A stretch of DNA of 64,000 nucleotides, taken from positions 105,059,501-105,123,500 of the forward strand of contig JAZHRO010000014.1 of assembly GCA_037157565.1 (NCBI GenBank). Reading direction: 5' to 3'. The stretch comes from Thalassia testudinum (taxonomy: Eukaryota > Streptophyta > Magnoliopsida > Alismatales > Hydrocharitaceae). The first letter of the stretch is position 1. Every line of letters begins with the position of its first letter. Shown one piece after another: positions 26,501-38,500 of the stretch. Position numbers and translations under genes: made by a program. Below the pieces are notes generated by a model. It saw only the letters and a program-made list of their open reading frames with translations. It made no database searches and had not been told where the DNA came from.

Positions 26501-29500
26501 AATGAGATTGAGAGACGCTAAACTCCTCGGGTCTCGCTTGCTCGACATTGACCTTGGAGGAGTGTCGAGTCGTGTGAGCCATAGGTTAGAGGGAAAAAGG
26601 TACGAAGGAAAAAAAGTGAAAATTAAGATGTTTCCCACAAACGGCACCAATGATCGAAGCCCTACTTTCTAAGTCCTATTGAGTTTGTAGGTAGAGAAAG
26701 GGTTCGTTCATGCAAAGTATCAAATAAATAATCACACAAAGGGATAGCAAGCTTGGTAACTGAGTTTCACCTTGTAAAAGGTGTATGTCTGGGAAGGGAG
26801 TGTAAACCCTCGAAAATGCACTATGTATGGAATATCAAAGAACACAAGATACTTTCTCTCTCCTTTCGCATGTGCCCCTATATGAGAGTCGCTTTTCCAT
26901 TACATAGCCAGATCTCTTCATAACGTGGCCATTTACTGCATCTCATGATCTCTAGAGTCCTCTTGTAACGGTTAGGAAGAATATCAACACGTCACACATG
27001 TTTACACGCACATTACCCACATTCATCGAGAGTCACAATGGTGGAGTAACGATTTCCATAACCACCACCCAGCAAGCATCTACTGGATAGAGTTATTTGC
27101 ATGTTTGCCTGACTTTATAATTGACTTGAGTATCCAGCCATCCATTTATTTTCACAACCGGATATACCGAATCTACACAGTCGGCTAAAGTATCCGGCTA
27201 TACGTACATCCCTCTAAGGTAGAATAATCTTGGGATAGAGATTGCTCGCAACAAGAAATTATTCTACCTTAGAGGAAGTATATCACTGATTTTCTATAGG
27301 AGATGAGCATGTTGAACGTTAAACCAACACATATTCCTATGAATCTGAAGGCACACCTGTATGATGAGCAGTCCAAGCCAATGGACACCTGTCAATGTAA
27401 AAGATTGGTTGGTAAGCTTCTCTATCTGACGATCACACGACCTGATATTTCTCTAACAGTCAGGAAGCTGTCAATTTATGAACAGGCCCACTAAGCAGCA
27501 CTAAGATGTTGCTATGATGGTACTAAGGTACCTAAAGAATTCTTCGAGGAAGGAGATTCTATTTACATTTTACAAAAGACACCTCTCTAAATATTGTGGC
27601 ATATACAAATGCAAACTATGTAGGTTGCATTATTGTAAAAAGTCTACTACAGGGTTTTATACTTATGCGGCTAAGAACTTAGTCACATGGAAGAGTAAAA
27701 AGCATGTCATTGTTTCCAGGTCCAATGCAAAGTCTGAGTATCAAGTAATGGCCCAAACCGCTACTGAGATGATGTAATACAATCACTTCCATCAAATTTG
27801 CATATCTTAGTTGAGTCTTCGTTGGAGATGGAGTGCAATAACCAAGTTGCCACTTATAAAGCGAATAATCATATGTTCTACGAGAGGACCAAGCACGTAA
27901 AGGTTGACTACCACTATACACGTGACTTGATCCAACAAGAATTTGCATGACTCACATGGCTTTTAAGCACCAAACTGCTAACATCTTTACCAAGATACTT
28001 CCACAAGCTCTCTTCAATAAATATTATTCCAAGCTAAATATGATTGATAGCTATGCTCTAGCTTAAGGAGGAACATTGAGAATTATGTAGTTTATAAGTG
28101 TTGTCTTATGCCTCCTCTTTTATGCCTTTTCTTATTTTATAAGGATTATTTTGTACTTTTTCCATATCTTTATATATTGAGATGTATGGTTACAAATAAG
28201 ACATCTATCTCATTTCCTTAAACAGTTTCCAAAGTTGATAATTAGAAATGCCTCCACTCAAATTCTTTAGCATATGCAACAAAGATCTATGTTGTTTCAA
28301 TTAGCATAAAGCATTACGTTGGATTCTCAAACACATCATTGTCATTATCAATGAACTACCAATTGCAAGGGCACATCATTCACTTGGAAAGGTGCTAATA
28401 GGATTTTTTTCACAACAAAATGCTATTCAGCTAAGAATTTCCTTTAAATGCATGTAGAGACATTATCCTTTTGAAGAGGAAATGGGAGGTTAACAAAGAT
28501 TGTTACCCCCGAAAATTCATTAAAAACGAGAGCTAATTACACCAAATGTTACAAAGGAAGTTAAAAGGATGGAGAATCCCATCAATATGTTTGCACCCTT
28601 CTAAAGATTACACCATTTCATTCAAGCTATAAACACAAAATAAGGATGAAAGCTCTCCTTGTCGATGACAACATCCAGAGACATTATAAGTTGAAAATCG
28701 AAGCCACTTGCCCTTTAGGTTGCTCGAATCAAGTGCCAACACTTCAACTTCATCTCCAACTAAGCCATTAGAGAATTATCTATCTTCTAAGACTATCTCC
28801 TTAATAACTCTAATTTGACCTAATTAGGAGAATTGGCGATCAATTGCTTGATAAGCACACACATTGAAAAATATGGTTCTTGAAGAGCTTGGAAGGAGCT
28901 TAAGCACCACTTGGATAAGATTTACCTCTAGTTAAGCCAAGCTCCACATGCAAAGTATAGCTAGAAGTACAATGGAGAACACAAACATGGCGAGGATAGA
29001 AGGAAGGACGATAAGGAAAATTGGCAGAAAAGGAGTTGTCCCATAAAGGATTAGTCTTATTGATGCCCCCTTCAAAAGAGTTTAGCCTACCATTTTACAG
29101 TCATGAATGCCTCATAGGTGAAAGCACTTCTTCAACGAAACAAATAACATTTCAGTCCAAACAACCATAAATTACAAATACAACTAATTATGTAACTAGC
29201 ATTCGAATTGAACCACATCATTTTTCCATACTAGAAATAAGTGCTATCAAAGTAAGACAAGGCAAAGGTGTTTAACTAACCCTCACTCATCCATAATCAC
29301 ATGTAATTTTATCTTCATGCCAATGAAATTTTATGGAATTGACCTATTTCATGAGTGGCCCACCATGACAAAATGTGAAACTTTAGGACTTTGAGGTGTT
29401 TCTATAACTCTGCCCCTAACTAAATTTCTACAGTTAGGTAAACTTTTGCTAGTATTTTTCCATTTCACACACCAATTATTCTCTTTGGCTAGCATCTAAA

Positions 29501-32500
29501 CCTTACATAGGTAGATATAAGCCCATGCAGTAGATTTAGGCTAGAATTAACTTTATGTACCTAGATTACAGATTGGCAAGAAGTCTACATTTACACTTAA
29601 TTTGGGTAAATCTAACTCTCTTAGCTGATAGAGATATAGAAATAAAGTTAAAAAATGCATGATAATTTTTTTGTTGAATGGTTAATAACTTACACTTGGT
29701 TATTAAGTTAACTAACATTTAGTATTTATACTATTATTTCCAACTTAGTGCTAACCGCTAACTAATACATGCCTATATCTTGGTTGTTGTACATTTAATG
29801 CCACTCTGGCTACCATACCATGTATTTGTACTAGTGCATATCATGGGAAAACCACTATGTGTATATTCAGTGTATACAATATGAAATAGGCATCAACGAT
29901 AACATTTGGAAGGTAGCAAGAATAGCAACGGTGACAGCATGGATGGTGTTCACAACTTTTTTTCATTTGAGAATTGATGTCATAAATGATGCGTGTGGCT
30001 AAGTTTCTCAGCATTAATAGACTATTTTTAATATGTTAAAGTTGTTTATGATAACTTCGCTTATGTTGAGGTTTGTGTGTCTTTTCATTGCCGGTCCCAA
30101 GTCCAGGTAAAGGAGGGTTGCGTTAGGTAACCGACAGCCAACGTAAAATTTGTCGGATCTTTAAACATGGATTCTAGCAAACACTCTGATTTCGTTGGGA
30201 CGTTCCCTACTTGCGACGCACTGCATCAACGCCCGGGTGTAGTGATAAATGAGCAAGGGTTCTCGCATGAGGAACGCATGCGAGTAAAGAAGCTAGTTCC
30301 GCTACATCGCCGCCCGGATGTAGTCCAAAATGAGCAAGGGTTCTTGCATGAAGAACGCATGCGAGTAAAGAAGTTAGTTCCGCTACATCGCCGCCCGAAT
30401 GTAGTCCAAAATGAGCAAGGGTTCTCGCATGAGGAACGCATGCGAGTAAAGAAGCTAGTTCCACCACTTCGTCATCGAAGTGTGTCACAAAGAATGCTGA
30501 GATTCGGTAGTTGGAATATTGGTACTTTGACCAGCAAACTCATGGAGATTGTGGATACAATGGTAAGGAGAAGGATTCAAATTCTTTACCTTCAAGAGAC
30601 TAAGTGGGTTGGTGAAAAAGTAAAGGAAATCAAGAGAACAGGTTTCAAACTTTGGTATTCAGGAAGGGACAAAGGTAGAAACGGCGTGGGCATTATAATT
30701 CATAGGGATTTGAAGGAGAATGTGGTTGAGGTTAAGAGATTGGGTGATCGAATTATTTTGATAAAATTAATCTTAGAAGAAGAGATCTTGAATGCCATTT
30801 CAGTTTATGCACCTCAAGTTGGTCTAGAGGAAAGAATTAAGAACAAATTTGGGGAGAGCTTGATATGATAATTCAATGAATCCCACAGACAGAAATGATT
30901 TGCTTAAGGTGGAGATTTAAATGGGCATGTGGAAAAAGATGCTTTAGAGTATACAGGAGTGCATGGAAATCATGATTTTGGTGTTAGAAATGAAGAAGGG
31001 AAGACGTTCCTTGATTTTGCTATAGCTTATGATCTTTTCATAGCAAATACTTTCTTCAAAAAACGGGAAGAGCATTTGATTACCTATAAAAGTAACTTAA
31101 CAAGAACGCAGATCGATTACTTTGCTTTGAGAAGAATGGATCGTTTATCTTGTCAAGATTGCAAGATTATTCCATGGGAGAGTTTAGCTGCTCAACATCG
31201 TCTTTTGGTGTTGGATATTCATTTGAAGAAGGCAAAGAAGAGAAAATTAATGTCTAAGAATTTGAGAATTAAATGGTGGAATCTTAAGAAAGAGCAAGTG
31301 AGATTTAAAGAGAAGATGATGCAACAAAAGGCTTGGGATCTTGATGGTAGTGCTGATGAAATGTGGTTAAATATGGCAAACTGTATTAGGAAGGTGGCAA
31401 AGGAGGTGTTAGGCGTGTCTAAAGGAGGTGTTCCAGGACAAAAGGAGGCTTGGTGGTGGAGTAAGGAAGTGCAGGAGAAGCTTAAAATTAAAAGAACCTG
31501 CTTTAAAGCCTTATATCGAGATAAGACCGATGAAAATATGGAAAACTACAAAAGAGCAAAGAAAGAAGCAAAGAAAATAGTTATTGAAGCAAAAGCAAAA
31601 GCTTGGGAGCATTTTTATAAGAAACTTGATTCTAAAGAAGGTGAAAAAGATATTTTCAAATTAGCTAAAGCAAGAGAGTGGAAAGCAAAGGACCTTACGC
31701 ATGTAAGATGCATCAAGTATGAAGAAGGAAGGGTACTTATAGCTAGTGAGGATATAAAGACAAGATGGAAAAGATATTTTTATAAGCTATTTAATGAAAA
31801 ACAAAAGAGTAATATCATCCTAGGAGAGTTAGTTAACTCAGAAGAGTATGTGAATCGATCATGTTATCGAAGGATACAAAAGAAAGAAGTAGAGGAGGCT
31901 TTGAAGATGATAAAAAGTAGGAAGGTTGTTGGGCCTGATGATATTCCTATAAACGTTTGGAGAATGACGGGAGAACGGGGTATAACTTGGCTCACAAATT
32001 TATTTAATACTGTGTGGAGAGGCAAGAAGATGCCAGAGGAATGGAGGAAAAGTTTTGTGGTACCTTTATACAAGAACAAGGGTGATATACAAGATTGTTC
32101 CAACTATAGAGGTATTAAGTTGATGAGTCATACGATGAAACTTTGGGAAAGAATAATTGAAAGAAGGGTGAGGCAAGTCTCTATGGTAACTGAAAATCAA
32201 TTTGGCTTTATGCCAGACAGGTCTACTATTGAGGCAATACATCTCTTGAGACGTATGATGGAGACATACAAAGTGAAGAAAAAGGATTTACATATGATTT
32301 TTATTGATTTTGAGAAGGCGTATGATTCTATCCCAAGAGATATCTTGTGGAGAATTTTAGAAAAGAGATAAGTGTCAGTTATATATATCAATCTCATAAA
32401 GGATATGTATTATGGAGCAGCAACTTATGTAAAGACTAAGGATGATTTGACAGACTACTTTGATATCGCCATTGGTCTGCAGCAAGGTTCGACTTTAAGC

Positions 32501-35500
32501 CCTTATCTTTTTGCCTTGGTCATGGATGAGTTGACGAAGCATATCCAAGTTGAGGTGCCTTGGTGTATGCTTTTTGCTGATGACATTGTGTTGGTTGATG
32601 AGACAAGAGATGAAGTGAACAGAAAACTTGAGCTTTGGAGAGAAGCCCTAGAAGATAAAGGATTACGCATAAGTAGAACGAAGACTGAGTATATGGAATG
32701 CAAGGTTAGTAGTAGAGGGAACAATGAAGGGATTGATGTAAAAATTGGAGAAGAGTGCATTCCAATGAAAGATATTTTTAAGTACTTAGGATCCATTTTC
32801 CAACATGATGGTGGAATTGATGGAGATGTTACACATAGAATTAATGCAGGGTGGTTGAAATGGAGGGGTGCTTCTGATGTTCTCTGTGATAAGAGGGTTC
32901 CTTTAAAAGTCAAAGGAAAATACTATCGAGCTGTGGTAAGACCAGCCATGTTGTACGGTTCTGAATGCTGGGCTATGAACTATAGGCATGTACAGAAGAT
33001 GTCTGTGACAGAAATGAAGATGTTAAGATGGATGTGTGGTCATACAAGAAAGGACCGTATTTCAAATGAGTTTATTAGAAACAGGGTTAGGGTGGCACCG
33101 ATAGAGGATAAAATGAGAGAGGCCCGTCTAAGATGGTTTGGACATTTACAAAGAAGGCCACTAGATGCTCCAGTTAGGAGATGCGAGAAGTTGGAGGCTG
33201 AAACCGCTAAGAGGGGGCGAGGAAGACCAAATAAGTGTTAGAAGAAAACTATTAAGTATGACCTCAATTACTTTAATTTAAGTCCTAAAATGACTGAAAA
33301 TCGATCTGTGTGGAGGTAAAGAATCCATATAGTCGACCCCACTTAGTGTGGGAAAAGGCTTAGTTGTTGTAAAGTTATTTATGATATGCTCTTATGTACT
33401 CTCTTTCTTGTCAAACATGACTAGATTATTAAGGAGACTTCAGTCCTCATCCATCATATTCATATTTATTTAGACATGCCCAAAATAGTTGGAATATAAA
33501 TTTTTGTTTGCATGAGAAGTATGGAAACCATAATACATGTTATTCATTTTCAATTCCTTTTAAATTTCAATTATTTTGCTAGAAATCCAAGATTTCTTTA
33601 GCATTCCTCCAACACGCCTGTGAAATGCTTACCATTTAAGATAGTAAAATCTGAAGGAAGTAGCACACCAAGGAAGCCTAGGAATCATTTAAAACTTCTC
33701 ACAAACACAAAAATATGATCCAAAACTGACTAAATTGGATTATACCAACAGAAACGATTTTCGTTAATTGCATGAGTTAGAGATATTACCTCCATAATTA
33801 GCTATCACAGGAATATGGAAATAAGCGGAAGTGATTCTATACGTCTACTCAAAGTCCCTTACATGAGACAACTTCTTCGAGTTCATTAATGAGAGAGACA
33901 CTGGAGTTGCACAAGAAAGACGCTTCACCAAGAAGCAAGGCCAAAAGAAGAGGAAAAGGAGCGTTCCCTCTTCTTCTCTGTATAAAGGGGGGACATCAAG
34001 GGGCTATGGTGGCTCTCTGGTTGAGATTCAATCAATCTCTAATTGGTAAAACCCCTTCTTCTTTTATAGAGACACATGCCCTAGCATCAAAGAAATATCA
34101 CTTTTCTAAAATTCCCACAATGCCCTTCTCTAATGCTCTTATTCCATCACTTAAATAATTACCAAAGTGTCATTGATGCTTCTATAAACATATATTAATT
34201 TCAACATTTCAAAAATAAACATATATTAATCATATATTTTAATTATTTGAAACATATAGTTGGAAAAAATTAACACTTAGTTTATTCTCAAATCCTACCT
34301 CTCTTTATATAGAGAGAGAGGTGAGTGCAAATTACGGTACAACTCTATGAAGAATAAGAAAAAAACAAAGCACCAATAAAATACAAAACTAACAAAACTC
34401 CATAACACTCCCCATCAAGATGGAGCATAAATATCAATCATGTTCATTTTAGACACACGTATCAAAAGAGGATCTAGCCAGCGGCTTGGTGAAGATGTTG
34501 GCAACCTGAGCTTAGAGGTGAAGATGAATCATTTCTAAATCAAATCTTTGGTGTAGTAGAAGTCTACCTCCACATGTTTGGTACGTTCATGAAACATGGG
34601 GTTGTTGGCAATATAAGTAGCAGCCCGATTGTCACAACGAAACTCCAAGGGCCCATCAGTCTGTATATGTAGATCAATCAGCAAGGATCTCACCCACATC
34701 AGCTCTGCAGATGTCTAAGCCATGGCACAGTACTCAAACTCAAACTGGATCTGGACACAGCAATCTGCTTCTTACTTTTCCAAGTCACTAGGTTCCCTGC
34801 AACATAAGTACAAAAGCCTAGTAGTAGGCTTCCTATCATCACAATTGCCTACATAATCTACGTCAGAATATCCAACCACTGTCATAGATTCCCTCTAATG
34901 AAAAGAAGACCATGTCCTAATGCTCTCTTCAAGTACCTGAACACCATCATTACTGCATTCCAGTGTTGTCTAGTAGGTCTCTCCATAAACTAACCCAACT
35001 TTCCTATTGCAAAGGAAATATCAAGCCTAATAATCATCAAGTATGACAACCTCCCCACAAGCTGGCAATATTGTCTACTATCAACTGGCTTTGCATCATT
35101 GCCATGTAACTGTGCTTTAAGATCCATGGAAATGTTTGCTAGTTTGTCTCCAAGATACATGTCTCTTTCAACACATCCAATGCATATTTCCATTGAGATA
35201 GAGCAATGCCACGCCTACTATGAGCCACTTTTATCCCAAGAATCTATTGCAAATGCCCCAAATCCTTCATCACAAACTGATCTACCAAAGTCTACTTAAT
35301 CTCAGCCACGCCTATTGTATCATCACCAATGACAATTAAGTCATCAACATATATCAAAAGAACTACTACCCATTTCCCTGTCCTCCTCCTAACAAATAGG
35401 AAATGATCTACAAATGATCTGATGAATTTCACTAACTCTACCACCTGAAAGAGTTTCTGAAACCAAGCTCTCAAGCTCTGCTTAAGACCATAAATGACCT

Positions 35501-38500
35501 TCTACAATCTACACACACTCCTAAACCTAATAGCCAAGGGGTTGCTACATATATACCTCCTTCTGTAAATCCCTATATAAAAAAAGGCATTTTTCACATC
35601 AAGCTAATGAAGGTGCTAATCTCTCTGAACTGCCACCGAAATCAAAATCCACATTGTAGAAAGTCAAGCCACCGATGAGAAAGTATCAAAGAAGTATATC
35701 CCATATGTTTGGGTGAATCCTTTGGCAATAAGTCGAGTCTTGTACCGTGCAACTAACCCATCTAAGTTGTATTTGAGTGCAAACACCCATCTACAACCAA
35801 CTACTATAGCATCCTTTGGTAAAGGCGTGAGCTCCTAAGTACCATGTAAAGTAAGAGCAGCCATCTCATCCTCCATAGCCTAGAGCCACTTTGAATCAAG
35901 CATGGCCTACTGGTAGATGATAGGGATCTGTGTGGCTAAAAGAGTGTGGCATAAGCTCCCGAAAGCATACCCAAGTCCCTCGGTAGACAGACTAGCTGTA
36001 ACTGAATATCTAGCACAACTCTGAAGTGCCTTCCGAATGACAATCAGAAGGTCAAGATCATCTATCAAATCCTCCTATACTGGCTCTTAGGCAAAAATAT
36101 CATCATCTAGACTTGTAGCATCACCACTAGGTATTGTATTATCAGTATAAAAACTATCCGTGGTCACCTAAACTGGAAAGGGTGGTCTATGTGACAGTTG
36201 GAGAGGATGGCATCTACAAAGTACTATGAAAGCATTTGTAGGTAATAGTAGACTTAAAAAATTTCATAGGTCTAGTTGTAGTAGCTGAAGGAGCAAAAAT
36301 AGGTATCTCCTCCAAAAGAATAGAAGGTATAGGAATAGCAGCCTCCGTAACCTCAAGAGATAGACTCTAGGTAGCAATAGAAAAGTATAGAATGAACTTA
36401 TGAAATGTAATATTAGCACTCACATAGCGCCTACCAATGATGGAATCCAAGCATCTATATCCTTTTTGAGTCTATGAAAATCCCAAGAACACACACTTGA
36501 CTACTCGTAGTGCAAGTTTCTCTCGACCTGGGGAAAGGAGGTGAACGAATGCAACACAACCAAACACAGGTGGTGGCACATGAAAAAACTCTCGCTTAGG
36601 ATGCAATATGTATCAAGGAATTTTCTTATGAAGCACTGAACTAGGCATTCTATTGATTAAATAATAAATTGTAAAACTACATCTCCCCAATATAACGGAG
36701 GCACACTATAATGAATCAACAAAGTATAGGCCACATCCAAAAGATGTCGATGTTTCCTCTCAGCCACCTTATTCTGCTGAGAGGTATGAGTACAGGTAGT
36801 TCGATGCACTATTCTATGTGACCTGTAAAAAGCAGACATCCTGGTGTTGCATAACTCAAGTGCATTATCAAATCTTACCACTTTAATAGTAGCTGAATAC
36901 TAAGTCTTTATCTCCAAGATGAAATGCTCAATGATAGATCCAACATCTGACTTATTCTTTAATAAAAACACCCACGACAAGTGTGAAAATCATCAACAAT
37001 TACTAAATAGTAATGGTAACCCTGCCTATCTGGTATCCAATTTGGCCCCCATACACTCATATGTAACAACTCAAATAAAGCCATCGACCCAGGACAATAC
37101 CCACAGGGTATGCGGATCAATGGTGCTTGCTCATTTAACAAACATCACAACATATCGGAGCTATAGCAGATATATAAGGAATGACTCGTCGAAGGTTGCC
37201 CAAGGGAAGATATCCAAGTCAGAGATGCCACTGGAATGCACTTCTAGCAACAAAAGAGACTTCTCGACATGCAGAAGCAAGTAGAGTCTGAACCAAACGA
37301 TAAACTCCACCCTCTACATTTCCACTACCAATCGTTTTATCATCAAAAATGACACGGCAATTAAGCTACGTAGTAATCTTGCTGACTGAGGGTAAGCTGA
37401 TAGGGAAGTCTGGCACATATAAAACATCAGGCAATCTCAAAGTAGAAGTCACTAATGCCTTCCCTAGACCTCATATCCTAGAGTGCCTGCCGTCTGCTAT
37501 CGTTTTAAATGCTGTTGGCATACCCTCGACATGCCATCGGCAAGGCCATTTTCGAGCAGGGACCATGCCAACACGGATAAAGTGTTGATTTACAGGGATA
37601 TCGTCGGCATTATCAACATGCCCTCGGCATGGTTGGCATGCTCTCGGCATAGTCGGCATGCCGGCAAAATAGGTGCCCATGCCAAGGTTGCTGCTGGTTT
37701 TTATGACTACTATTATTTTTGTCGGTATGCCTCAGCATGCCCATCAAAAAACGGCCATTTCCACGATGTACCTCGACATACCCACGAAATGCACATTTAG
37801 AATTTCATCGGCACGGCATCGAAATCGGCATTTCCAACCTTGTCGTCTGCAACATGCATTGTCCTGCCTGTGGGTACGGACCTAAGATGGGTAAAATAAT
37901 TACGATCTCCACAGAGATGTCGTGAAGCACCTAAATCAACAAATCACTCTTTGCTACCCCGATTAATGTCATGTGCAATAAAACCCAACTCAGTGGCTCC
38001 CCGAAACTCATTATGATGGCTAAGACCTCGGAGTAATCTCTCATACTCACTATGTACAAAGGTCATTGTATCATCTGTCGATCTCTATGTGGTAAAGGTA
38101 CTTGGCTTAATATCAGATGAGGCCATACTGCTACAGTAGAACCACAAATCCACCATGAAAAAGACTTTAAAGCACTGAATCAAGGGTAGGTCATACTAAT
38201 CTGATGAAGAAATCAATCTGAATTTTTTTCAAATCATAACCAAGGCATAGCTACATCTGTTAGAGCTAAGATCAACCTCTAACAGTGCAGCCTCTCTCTT
38301 ATGGAACCTCAAAAACAAGGAAAAGAAGAGGGAGGAGGATGCCAATCATCCCTACCACAGTAGATGTAGATCAAGTTGCAGTAGGACTATAGGAGGCCAC
38401 CTAAAGGCACTGCACAACCACCCAAATCTGGCTAGCGGTGGAAGAGGACCAGTAGGGCTGGGCAACACCAAGAATAAGTAGGACTAGGCAACACCTAGAA

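Larger units (their letters stand above)
21047..27208 (-). mobile_element. Tat-like Gypsy element, internally deleted
   Basis: On the minus strand an LTR (27208-26651, starting TGTACGTA and ending GATCA) is followed directly by a TTGGTGCCGTTTGTGGG primer-binding site, then gag with [12 protein letters not shown], two zinc knuckles, and at the far side an integrase C-terminus (about 24310-24090). Protease, RT and RNase H are absent. A 48 bp copy of the LTR inner end lies at 21047-21094 (41 of 48 identical, all differences transitions), so the element probably extends to there although the rest of that LTR is not recognisable. The sequence 21095-22400 has no recognised coding content. Confidence 0.7.
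16701..28224 (+). mobile_element. Short-LTR Copia element split by nested insertions
   Basis: The LTR at 16701-16849 (starts TGAGAGTT) matches a copy at 28077-28224 (starts TGAGAATT), each about 148 bp. A TTGGTATCAGAG primer-binding site follows the first and a purine tract (AAGGAGGAACA) precedes the second. Gag, a protease remnant, integrase and the RT tail/RNase H lie in Copia order on the plus strand. Two insertions interrupt it: a hAT-like element (18811-19763) and a Tat-like Gypsy element between about 21047 and 27208. Most of the reverse transcriptase is missing at the second insertion. No clean target-site duplication was found. It sits in intron 2 of the host gene, antisense to it. 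Confidence 0.85.
30054..33369 (+). mobile_element. Full-length RTE-clade LINE
   Basis: The 3.3 kb element is bounded by a 17 bp target-site duplication (30037-30053 and 33370-33386, one mismatch, TAAAGTTrTTTATGATA). It has a 113 bp 5' UTR, one long coding frame with endonuclease and reverse transcriptase, and a short 3' UTR ending in GGCTTAGTTGTTG, the simple tail expected of plant RTE elements rather than poly(A). The duplication and the few disabling changes suggest a relatively young insertion. It is in intron 2 of the host gene, antisense to it. Confidence 0.93.

Noticed and set aside
30207..30488. Repeat-containing minus-strand frame of 93 codons
   Set aside because: It is the antisense of the 81 bp LINE repeats, whose sense frame joins directly to the endonuclease.
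32503..32913. 136-codon minus-strand open frame
   Set aside because: It is the antisense shadow of the LINE reverse transcriptase.
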